Source: Sulfurimonas sp.
GTDB lineage: Bacteria; Campylobacterota; Campylobacteria; Campylobacterales; Sulfurimonadaceae
Assembly: GCA_027063745.1 (NCBI GenBank)
Contig: JAMORG010000061.1
Location: forward strand, 1 to 32,843
Direction of reading: 5' to 3'
Length of the DNA: 32,843 bases
Shown here: positions 1 to 6,815 of the stretch, piece after piece
Position numbering within the stretch: the stretch's first letter is position 1
Layout of the letters: each line of letters begins with the position of its first letter
Position numbers and translations under genes: made by a program
Notes under the pieces: generated by a model
Told to the model about the DNA's origin: nothing
Database searches by the model: none
Seen by the model: the letters and a program-made list of their open reading frames with translations, nothing else

Positions 1-1546
1 CCTCTCTCTCAAACTGAAAACGTTCATCTGGTGCATCGCTGATTACCGCTGGTTCTATGAGTGCGTTTTTGATGATCTTTAAAGAGTCCGGGTTTAGGTC
101 TTCTATGCCCTCTGGAAACTCTGCTTTGAAGAGTCTGTCATAGAGTCTTACCTCTACCTTTTTGGCATCTGCAGCACTTACCCATTGAATGGCACTTTTT
201 ACTTTGATGCCACTTGTATCGTTTCCACTTTTAGAGTCTGGATAGTACTGGGCTTTTATCTCTGTAATGTTTCCGTTTTCATCTTTGATGATCTCTTTAC
301 AAGAGATAATGTAGCCGTGTCTTAATCGTACCGGTTGTTCCGGTGTGAGGCGGTAGTAACCTTTTGGAGGGTTCTCTTCGAAGTCTTCACGGTTTATATA
401 TATCTCACGTGAGAATGGAAGTCTTCTGCTGCCCTCTTTTGGCACATCATGCGGATAGTAGGGAGCATCTATCTCTTCACGCCCTTCATAGTTCTCAATA
501 GTTACCTTTAAAGGATCAAGTACACACAGGACCCGAGGTACTTTTGTATTTAGATCATCTCGTATGCAGAACTCAAGCTGAGAGACATCGACTACTGAGT
601 TTGCCTTGGCAACACCAACCTGATCACAAAATGTTCTGATAGCTTCTGGAGTGTAGCCTTTTCTGCGGTAACCTGCAATGGTAGGAAGACGCGGATCATC
701 CCATCCGTTGACATAACCACCCTCTACAAGTTCTAAGAGTTTTCTTTTACTCATAACCGTGTAGCTGATGTTAAGACGTGCAAACTCATGCTGGTATGGA
801 CGAGGAGGCTCTACAAGCGTGTCAAGAACCCAGTCGTAGATATCACGGTTGTTCTCAAACTCAAGGGTACATATAGAGTGTGTTACTCCCTCAAGATAGT
901 CTGATAGACAGTGAGCAAAGTCATACATAGGGTAGATCTTCCACTCATCGCCTGTGCGAAAGTGATGTGCATGACGTATGCGGTACAAAAGAGGGTCACG
1001 AAGCTTCATATTTGGAGCAGCCATGTCGATCTTGGCACGAAGGACATGCTCTCCCTCTGCGAACTCTCCGTTTTTCATGCGCTCAAAAAGATCCAGGTTC
1101 TCTTCTACAGAACGTTGTGCATATTTGCTGCGTTTACCTGGTTGCGTTACCGTTCCACGGTACTGACGTATCTCCTCTTCGCTAAGAGAGTCAACATAGG
1201 CTTTGCCCATTTTGATGAGAGTTTTTGCATATTCATAGAGTGCAGGAAAATAGTCAGAGGTAAAGCGAATATCTCCATGCCATGTGTACCCTAACCACTT
1301 TACTGCATCTTTGAGTGCTTCAACATACTTTGTGTCTTCTGTTGTCGGATTTGTATCATCCATGCGTAAGTTACAGTAACCATTATAGTCCTTGGCAATG
1401 CCAAAGTTTATAAAGATAGACTTTGCATGTCCGATGTGGGGAAAACCATTTGGTTCAGGAGGAAATCTGGTAACGACTTTGTCATATTTACCGGATTTTA
1501 AATCTTCTTCTACTATTGTACGTAAAAAATTTTTACTCTCATTCAT
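1..1546 (-). CDS. glnS: Glutaminyl-tRNA synthetase, 3' end cut by window edge
   Basis: Charges tRNA-Gln with glutamine in the cytoplasm. The reading frame is open from an ATG at 1546 to the left edge, giving about 515 residues of a protein usually near 550, so only the C-terminal end is missing. The class I signature PPEPNGFPHIGH lies at residues 29-40, and a KMSKS-like VMSKRKLL follows in a stretch typical of GlnRS (VNGWDDPRLPTIAGYRRKG). This separates it from the non-discriminating GluRS paralogues common in this phylum. An AAAGG ribosome binding site stands 9 bases before the ATG. H. pylori and C. jejuni lack GlnRS and make Gln-tRNA by transamidation, so the gene may have been acquired; that part is inference. 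Confidence 0.95.
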   Translation of the reverse strand, partial: MNESKNFLRTIVEEDLKSGKYDKVVTRFPPEPNGFPHIGHAKSIFINFGIAKDYNGYCNLRMDDTNPTTEDTKYVEALKDAVKWLGYTWHGDIRFTSDYFPALYEYAKTLIKMGKAYVDSLSEEEIRQYRGTVTQPGKRSKYAQRSVEENLDLFERMKNGEFAEGEHVLRAKIDMAAPNMKLRDPLLYRIRHAHHFRTGDEWKIYPMYDFAHCLSDYLEGVTHSICTLEFENNRDIYDWVLDTLVEPPRPYQHEFARLNISYTVMSKRKLLELVEGGYVNGWDDPRLPTIAGYRRKGYTPEAIRTFCDQVGVAKANSVVDVSQLEFCIRDDLNTKVPRVLCVLDPLKVTIENYEGREEIDAPYYPHDVPKEGSRRLPFSREIYINREDFEENPPKGYYRLTPEQPVRLRHGYIISCKEIIKDENGNITEIKAQYYPDSKSGNDTSGIKVKSAIQWVSAADAKKVEVRLYDRLFKAEFPEGIEDLNPDSLKIIKNALIEPAVISDAPDERFQFERE

Positions 1547-1693
1547 TATTTTTAAACCTTTTGCTCTTGAACTGTGTATGAAATATGTATTTTATCGAAT
1601 TCGAACTTATACAAGCTTTCTATGAACCTTAATAGCACTTTAAGTAAAAGTTGGCTAAACTTCCGCACTTAAATCAGATAAGGATATGTCACT
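1547..1693. promoter_or_regulatory. Divergent intergenic region between glnS and rpmH
   Basis: This 147-base region carries the control signals of both neighbours. A TAAAAT -10-like box for glnS reads on the minus strand at 1594-1589. A perfect 10-bp palindrome, TCGAATTCGA, sits at 1595-1604 beside it. On the plus strand, TAAGGA at 1679-1684 is a good ribosome binding site for rpmH, 9 bases before its ATG. The rpmH -10 box is unclear; TTATAC near 1607-1612 is a weak candidate. The promoter calls are pattern based only. Confidence 0.4.
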
Positions 1694-1828
1694 ATGAAAA
1701 GAACATACCAACCACATAATACACCTAGAAAAAGAACACACGGTTTCAGAGCTAGAATGGCTACTGCAAATGGTCGTAAAGTTTTAAACCGTCGTCGTGC
1801 TAAAGGTCGTAAAAAATTGTCAGTATAG
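1694..1828 (+). CDS. rpmH: 50S ribosomal protein L34
   Basis: A 44-residue, very basic structural protein of the large ribosomal subunit. It starts [19 protein letters not shown] and ends [12 protein letters not shown], the standard L34 pattern at full length. The ATG follows a TAAGGA ribosome binding site. It heads the classical rpmH-rnpA-yidD-yidC-jag-mnmE cluster found near the replication origin in many bacteria. Its last codons overlap the probable start of rnpA in another frame, so translation of the two is probably coupled. The AAAAAA run at 1811-1816 lies within the overlap. Confidence 0.97.
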   Translation: MKRTYQPHNTPRKRTHGFRARMATANGRKVLNRRRAKGRKKLSV

Positions 1829-2157
1829 GCGGATTTGACGTAGTAAAGACTCATAAAGAGTTCAGCTATGTCTACAAAAAAGGGAAAAACCAACACTCCA
1901 GCAGTGTGGTTCTTTTTTTTATTCCTCAAGATGGAATTCGTAAAGTAGGTTTTACAGCGACTAAAAAAGTCGGTAATGCTGTAAAGCGTAATCGAGCAAA
2001 GCGAAGAATGCGCGCGATGTTTTACGAGTTCTCAAACTCTCTCAAAGATGGTACTTATATTTTTGTTGCAAAAGTAGGACTGTTTGAGACCTCTCATGAA
2101 AAACTTCACAATGATTTTAAAAAAATTCTCTCACGCACTAAAGCAATTACTGCTTAA
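1816..2157 (+). CDS. rnpA: Ribonuclease P protein component, non-standard start codon
   Basis: Protein subunit of RNase P, which binds the catalytic RNA and helps cleave the 5' leader of precursor tRNAs. The RNR signature appears as [13 protein letters not shown], and the upstream [13 protein letters not shown] is also typical. The conserved N-terminal helix ([14 protein letters not shown]) is encoded from about 1846. In this frame there is no ATG, GTG or TTG between the stop at 1810-1812 and GTG 1906, which would delete that helix. I placed the start at ATT 1816, which has AAAGG 9 bases upstream and gives 113 residues, the usual family length. ATA at 1825, a -1 frameshift from rpmH, or a sequencing error are alternatives. 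The 3' end overlaps yidD. Confidence 0.85.
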   Translation: MVSIGGFDVVKTHKEFSYVYKKGKNQHSSSVVLFFIPQDGIRKVGFTATKKVGNAVKRNRAKRRMRAMFYEFSNSLKDGTYIFVAKVGLFETSHEKLHNDFKKILSRTKAITA

Positions 2158-2461
2158 ACTGCTCTGGCTCTACCAGAAATTTTTCACACTTATTGGCTTT
2201 GGGTCGTGTCGATATTACCCATCTTGTAGTGAATATGCCCGATTAAATTTCGAAAACAATTCAATTTCAAGTGCTTTTTACCACTCTTTTACTAGAATAC
2301 TACGTTGCAATCAACTTTTTGAAGGCGGTATTGATTATCCAGAGCTGGAGAAACTATGCCACAGACCTGCAAAACTTGATGTTGATTCTATAAAATATTG
2401 GTTGGTTCCAAGTAAAAAAAACCGCTATTACATCATAAAAAATTTTTCATATAAAGGGTAA
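2084..2461 (+). CDS. yidD: Membrane protein insertion efficiency factor YidD
   Basis: A small protein with an amphipathic N-terminal helix that assists YidC in inserting inner-membrane proteins. The three-cysteine motif is clear: GSCRYYPSCSEYA, then a later conserved cysteine in ILRCNQ. The C-terminal tail after residue 90 is longer than in E. coli YidD. The start is uncertain. TTG 2084 has AGGA four bases upstream. ATG 2096 and ATG 2111 are alternatives, the latter giving a tidier N-terminus ([12 protein letters not shown]). Any of them overlaps the end of rnpA, by 74, 62 or 47 bases. Confidence 0.88.
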   Translation: MRPLMKNFTMILKKFSHALKQLLLKLLWLYQKFFTLIGFGSCRYYPSCSEYARLNFENNSISSAFYHSFTRILRCNQLFEGGIDYPELEKLCHRPAKLDVDSIKYWLVPSKKNRYYIIKNFSYKG

Positions 2462-2464
2462 TTT

Positions 2465-4075
2465 GTGTTAGACAAAATGTCACCAAATCAAAGATTGCTA
2501 GTCGCAGTACTGCTTTCTATCATATTTTTCGTAGGGTATACAGCAATATTTCCACCGGCTGAACCAGAAGTTGCACAAGATGCTAAAACAGAGATGAACA
2601 AAGATGTGCAAACAGCACAAAAAAATGTAAACATTGAGAAAAAAGTTGAAGAGGTTGCCGGGCATATTATTGCACAGAGTGAGAAGATATCTTCAGATTT
2701 GACAAATATTGTTACTATTAAAAATGACAAATTTATTTTAAAAATAGATACACTTGGTCGTATCGCTTCAAAAGAGCTTTTGGAAGAGAAGTTTAGAAAT
2801 GATGATGACCTTCATGCTCAGGTTATTCCTCAAGATGGAACAAAACCGCTCTTCATCCGTTTTGCTGATGATGCTTTAAACAAAGCAGCGATCTCTACTC
2901 CTTATACAGCATCACTGAATGAGGCAACGCTAGAAGAGGGGAAACCAGTTACAGTTACACTCACGCAAAAGCTTCCATCACTTACAGTTACAAAAGTACT
3001 GACATTTTATGCCGATGGACACTATGATGCAAAAATCAGCACATCGCAAGATGTAAGACACTTCGTTTACCTTGGTGATCGTCCACATGTCTCTAAAAAG
3101 CTTATGGCCGTTGCCGGTGCGCTTATCTATACAGGTGATGATGTTATGCATATTATCGAAGATGGTGATGCAGAGGGACGTCAGGTATTTTCTGATGTAA
3201 AACTTGCTTCTACTTTTGATCAGTACACGGCTATTATTCTTTATGGTTTCAAAAAAGAGGCAAATGTTATTGTAGAGCGTGGTCGTGATGACAACCCTGT
3301 AGTATATTTCGATGCTATGAAAGATGAGAACATTCATGGATATATAGGACCAAAAGAGTATAAAACACTTAAGTCAATTGATCCGGTACTTACAAATGCC
3401 ATTGAGTATGGTTGGTTCACATTCGCTGCAAAACCACTCTTTGCACTTCTTTCATGGTTACATGATATCTTTGGAAACTGGGGTTGGGCTATCATTGCAC
3501 TGACTGCAATTATCCGTATCGTACTCTACCCGTTAACATATAAGGGTATGGTATCTATGCAGAAGATGAAAGAGCTTGCGCCTAAGTTAAAAGAGCTTAA
3601 AGAGAAGTATGGAAAAGATCCACAAAAACTCAATGCAATGACGATGGAAATGTATAAAAAACATGGTGCCAATCCACTTGGTGGTTGTCTGCCGATGTTA
3701 CTGCAGATTCCTATCTTCTTTGCACTCTATCGTACACTTTTAAATGCGGTTGAACTTCAGGGTGCTCCGTGGATCTTATGGATTGATGACCTTTCACGTA
3801 TGGATCCGTACTATGTACTACCGATTTTAATGGGTGCTTCTATGTTCTTACAACAACGTATGACACCAAATAACTTTACAGATCCGATGCAAGAGAAAGT
3901 ATTTAAGTACTTACCGATTATCTTTACTTTCTTCTTCGTGACGTTCCCGTCAGGACTTGTGTTATACTGGTTTGTAAATAACCTTTTCTCTATTGCACAG
4001 CAGTTTATTGTAAACCAGCAGTTTAAAAATGCAAAAGAAGCAAAAGCGGCGTTAGAGAAAAAAAGCGAGAAGTAA
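2465..4075 (+). CDS. yidC: Membrane protein insertase YidC
   Basis: Inner-membrane insertase that works with SecYEG or alone to insert and fold membrane proteins. The 536-residue protein has an N-terminal membrane anchor (about residues 11-30), a large periplasmic domain (to about 320) and the conserved C-terminal core (from about 340) with segments such as NWGWAIIALTAIIRIVLYPL and GCLPMLLQIPIFFALYRTL. This is the Gram-negative YidC architecture and length. GTG at 2465 has AAGGG six bases upstream; ATG at 2477 is an alternative. It follows yidD by three bases, and jag follows it by two, so the group is one operon. Confidence 0.96.
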   Translation: MLDKMSPNQRLLVAVLLSIIFFVGYTAIFPPAEPEVAQDAKTEMNKDVQTAQKNVNIEKKVEEVAGHIIAQSEKISSDLTNIVTIKNDKFILKIDTLGRIASKELLEEKFRNDDDLHAQVIPQDGTKPLFIRFADDALNKAAISTPYTASLNEATLEEGKPVTVTLTQKLPSLTVTKVLTFYADGHYDAKISTSQDVRHFVYLGDRPHVSKKLMAVAGALIYTGDDVMHIIEDGDAEGRQVFSDVKLASTFDQYTAIILYGFKKEANVIVERGRDDNPVVYFDAMKDENIHGYIGPKEYKTLKSIDPVLTNAIEYGWFTFAAKPLFALLSWLHDIFGNWGWAIIALTAIIRIVLYPLTYKGMVSMQKMKELAPKLKELKEKYGKDPQKLNAMTMEMYKKHGANPLGGCLPMLLQIPIFFALYRTLLNAVELQGAPWILWIDDLSRMDPYYVLPILMGASMFLQQRMTPNNFTDPMQEKVFKYLPIIFTFFFVTFPSGLVLYWFVNNLFSIAQQFIVNQQFKNAKEAKAALEKKSEK

Positions 4076-4077
4076 TT

Positions 4078-4965
4078 ATGATTAAGATAGAAGCTTTAAC
4101 GCTTGAACAAGCTTATCAAGATGCTGCAGAGCGTCTTGATTGTTCTGTTACAGAGCTCATAGTAGAGGTTGTTCAGGCTCCAAGTAGTGGTTTTTTAGGG
4201 CTTTTTCGTAAAAAGGCCATTATTGTTGCTACGCTGAAAAAAAGTGTAGCCCAAGAAGAAGTAAGTAAAAAACCAAAACCAGAGAAAAAAACAAAAACTA
4301 TAACGCCTTCTGTCAAAGAAGCAGAGCCAGAACAAGAAGAGCATACGCATCAGTTTTTAAATGATACGATGATGCCTGCATCTTTTGTAAGTGACCAGGA
4401 TGAAGAGCTGCAAGAGGACCTCTCAAGTGGCTTGGACTATACAGCTGATTATGATGATGCTTTTGATGAAAATATCGATGAGGCAGAAGAGGAGCTCTCA
4501 ATTGCTATCGATGAGGTTGCAAAAGAGGTAAAAAAAGAGATCAACCGTCTTTTTGCTCTGACATGCTTTGATATAGATGAGATAGATGTCTCAGCATATG
4601 CTCCAGATACACTTCTTGTAGAGTTTAGTGGAGAAGATGCAGCACTACTCATCGGAAAAGAGGGTTACAGATACAAAGCACTCTCATATATGATCTTTAA
4701 CTGGATCAATGTAAAGTACAATGTACAGCTTCGTTTAGAGATTGCAGAGTTTTTAAAGAACCAAGAAGAGTCAGTAAATCGTTACTTGCAGGGTGTCTTT
4801 GAAAGTATAGACAGAGATGGTCGTGCACAGACAAAGATACTCGATGGTGTTTTGGTTCAGATCGCTCTGCGTGAGCTGCGTGAGCGTTATCCAGACAAAT
4901 ATGTAGCCATTCGAACAACTCGTGATGGTCTGAAATATGTTATTGTAAACGATTATAACTACTAA
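4078..4965 (+). CDS. jag: Jag/SpoIIIJ-associated RNA-binding protein (KhpB-like) with degenerate R3H
   Basis: Cytoplasmic RNA-binding protein normally encoded just after yidC. The Jag_N domain covers about residues 1-52, ending in the SSGFLGLFRKKA pattern. A low-complexity acidic linker follows (about 55-150). A KH domain has its GxxG loop as GKEG at 193-196. The C-terminal part sits where R3H belongs, but the usual ERRIxH-type signature is absent: the region reads ALRELRERYPDKYVAIRT, with no histidine. The RNA-binding KH face therefore looks intact while the R3H part looks altered. Translation starts at an ATG two bases after yidC, and mnmE follows one base after the stop. Confidence 0.9.
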   Translation: MIKIEALTLEQAYQDAAERLDCSVTELIVEVVQAPSSGFLGLFRKKAIIVATLKKSVAQEEVSKKPKPEKKTKTITPSVKEAEPEQEEHTHQFLNDTMMPASFVSDQDEELQEDLSSGLDYTADYDDAFDENIDEAEEELSIAIDEVAKEVKKEINRLFALTCFDIDEIDVSAYAPDTLLVEFSGEDAALLIGKEGYRYKALSYMIFNWINVKYNVQLRLEIAEFLKNQEESVNRYLQGVFESIDRDGRAQTKILDGVLVQIALRELRERYPDKYVAIRTTRDGLKYVIVNDYNY

Positions 4966-4966
4966 A

Positions 4967-6310
4967 ATGATAGACAATGACACAATAGCCGCCATTGCAA
5001 CCGCCAATGGTGTCGGCTCCATCGCCATCATTCGCCTCAGTGGTGATGATGCACTCTCCATAGTAAAAAAACTCACACACAAATCCTCTTTTACCAACCG
5101 TTATGCAACACTCTGTAATGTCTATAATGAAGCAGATGAGCTCATCGATGAGTCTATTGTTATCTACTTTAAAGGGCCGCACTCTTTTACGGCTGAAGAT
5201 GTTGTTGAGATTCAGTGTCATGGCGGCTATATTGTTGCGCAGTCTATCTTAAAGGCGTCGCTTGCAGCAGGTGCAAGGCTGGCCGAACCGGGAGAGTTCT
5301 CTAAGCGAGCATTTTTTAACGGGCGTATAGACTTGAGCGAAGCAGAGGCAATTGCACAGCTTATTGAGGCAAAAAGTGAAGATGCTGCAAAAATTTTAGC
5401 TGCACAGATGAAAGGCTCACTCAAAGAGTTTATTGAAAAAGTAAGAGATGATATTATTCATATCTTGGCTTATTCGGAAGTGACTATTGATTATGCCGAG
5501 GAAGATCTGCCCCAAGATCTCGTAGCTCAGATAGAAGCCAAGCTGCGTGAGCTATACAAGCTTTTGCAAAAGACACTGCAGGCTTCAAAATCGCGTGAGG
5601 GCTTAATGCAGGGCTTTCGTGTAGCCATTGTCGGAAAGCCAAATGTAGGTAAAAGCTCACTTTTAAATGCACTGCTGAATTACAACAGAGCAATAGTGAG
5701 CGATATTGCAGGTACAACGCGTGATACCATTGAAGAGCAGGTCAAAATCGGTTCGCATCTTATTCGTATAGTAGATACGGCAGGTATTCGTGAGGCTGAT
5801 GATGAGATAGAGCGCATAGGAATAGAGCGAAGCTTGGAGGCAATAGAGCAAAGCGACATAGTCGTAGCACTGTTTGATGCCTCACGTGAGGCTGATGAAG
5901 AGGACAAAGAGATAGTAAAGCTCTTAGAGTCTCACGCAGCCGATAAAGAAAAAATTATTATAAAAAACAAGATAGACCTTGAGTCAAGGTTTCATCTTGA
6001 TGGTTTGGAGTTTGATCTGGAGCTCAACTCAAAAGATGATGTTTCAGCACTTATTGAGAAGCTAAAAGCAATCATGGATGCAAAAAATCTCAGTGATGAG
6101 ATTATGCTCATTTCACAGCGTCAGATTCAGGCAGTAGAAGAGACGATGAAGAACATCAAAGAGGCATTTGACCCACTTGAGTCACAAGAGCTGGAAATTT
6201 TTTCTTTTCATCTCAATGAAGCAGTAAAATCCATGGCAAGCATTACACGGCCGTTTGAAAATGACGAGATGCTAGATAAGATGTTTGGTTCTTTTTGTCT
6301 GGGTAAATAG
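4967..6310 (+). CDS. mnmE: tRNA modification GTPase MnmE
   Basis: With MnmG it installs the 5-carboxymethylaminomethyl group on the wobble uridine of certain tRNAs. The 447-residue protein has the N-terminal tetrahydrofolate-binding domain (1-118), a helical domain, and an inserted G domain: P-loop GKPNVGKSS at 223-231, GTTRDT at 249-254, DTAG at 270-273 and NKID. It ends CLGK, a variant of the usual CIGK box that carries the catalytic cysteine. Length is normal for the family. The ATG lies one base after the jag stop and ruvX starts directly after its own stop. Confidence 0.97.
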   Translation: MIDNDTIAAIATANGVGSIAIIRLSGDDALSIVKKLTHKSSFTNRYATLCNVYNEADELIDESIVIYFKGPHSFTAEDVVEIQCHGGYIVAQSILKASLAAGARLAEPGEFSKRAFFNGRIDLSEAEAIAQLIEAKSEDAAKILAAQMKGSLKEFIEKVRDDIIHILAYSEVTIDYAEEDLPQDLVAQIEAKLRELYKLLQKTLQASKSREGLMQGFRVAIVGKPNVGKSSLLNALLNYNRAIVSDIAGTTRDTIEEQVKIGSHLIRIVDTAGIREADDEIERIGIERSLEAIEQSDIVVALFDASREADEEDKEIVKLLESHAADKEKIIIKNKIDLESRFHLDGLEFDLELNSKDDVSALIEKLKAIMDAKNLSDEIMLISQRQIQAVEETMKNIKEAFDPLESQELEIFSFHLNEAVKSMASITRPFENDEMLDKMFGSFCLGK

Positions 6311-6703
6311 ATGAAGATAGTAGCGATTGATCTGGGTTTAAAGCGTATAGGTCTTGCTTACAGTGTCCATAAGGATATCGTAACACCACTGCCGGCTGTC
6401 ATTCGCAAAAACAGAAACCAGGCAGCAAGCGAGGTTAAAAATGTACTGCGTGAGTGGGAAGCTGAAGCTGTTGTTGTGGGTATTCCTCTAGGTGGGAGTT
6501 CTGAAGATGAGATGCGACGAAGAATAGAGCACTTTATGAATCTTGTTGCCTTTGAGGGTGAGGTCTTTTACCAAGATGAAGCGGGAAGTTCAAAAGAGGC
6601 AGAAGAGCTTATGAAAGGTAAGATGAGACAGATTCGCGATGGTCGTGTTGACTCTTTGGCAGCTATGATAATTTTGCAAAGATATTTGACAAAAAAACAG
6701 TAA
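6311..6703 (+). CDS. ruvX: YqgF/RuvX family putative pre-16S rRNA nuclease
   Basis: A 130-residue RNase H-fold protein of the YqgF family, described as a Holliday junction resolvase-like protein and later implicated in maturing the 5' end of 16S rRNA. The N-terminus KIVAIDLGLKRIGLAYS carries the catalytic-type aspartate, VVVGIPLG is the family's second strand motif, and the C-terminal RVDSLAAMIILQRYL has the last conserved acidic residue. It starts immediately after the mnmE stop and is the last gene of this operon. A 112-base gap follows. Confidence 0.92.
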   Translation: MKIVAIDLGLKRIGLAYSVHKDIVTPLPAVIRKNRNQAASEVKNVLREWEAEAVVVGIPLGGSSEDEMRRRIEHFMNLVAFEGEVFYQDEAGSSKEAEELMKGKMRQIRDGRVDSLAAMIILQRYLTKKQ

Positions 6704-6764
6704 AAAAAACAGCAAAAAATAGCTTTATCCTAAGATTTTCTTTTTAGTATAAAAAATTAAAAAT

Positions 6765-6786
6765 ATTCTCACTTTCTAAAGAGAAT
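6765..6786. promoter_or_regulatory. Inverted repeat upstream of the FIST-GGDEF-EAL gene
   Basis: ATTCTC at 6765-6770 and GAGAAT at 6781-6786 are perfect 6-bp inverted half-sites separated by 10 bases. They lie about 30-50 bases before the predicted transcription start, a position where a regulator could act. The same sequence could form a weak hairpin in a read-through transcript from ruvX. A chance match is possible in DNA this AT-rich. Confidence 0.25.
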
Positions 6787-6802
6787 CAAAGTTTTTCTGC
6801 AT

Positions 6803-6808
6803 TACAAT
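6803..6808 (+). promoter_or_regulatory. -10 box for a leaderless FIST-GGDEF-EAL transcript
   Basis: TACAAT ends 7 bases before the ATG at 6816. A start site 6-8 bases downstream of the box would fall at or next to the ATG. The bases between (CTTTCCT) contain no ribosome binding site. The upstream DNA is T- and A-rich, with no clear -35 box, as is common in Campylobacterota. Confidence 0.5.
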
Positions 6809-6815
6809 CTTTCCT

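Noticed and set aside
911-1294. Open frame on the plus strand opposite glnS
   Set aside because: It is the antisense shadow of a strongly conserved GlnRS coding region and shows no protein-like motif.
1595-1604. Palindrome TCGAATTCGA as an operator
   Set aside because: It is short, seen once, and not tied to a known regulator; mentioned only in the intergenic entry.
1913-1920. Run of eight T in rnpA as a phase-variation tract
   Set aside because: It encodes conserved Leu-Phe-Phe of the RnpA core, and an essential gene is an unlikely contingency locus. The similar T-run at 32834-32841 in the aminotransferase is equally ordinary.
1906-2157. rnpA starting at GTG 1906
   Set aside because: It would remove the conserved N-terminal helix encoded from about 1846, and there is no ribosome binding site at a good distance.
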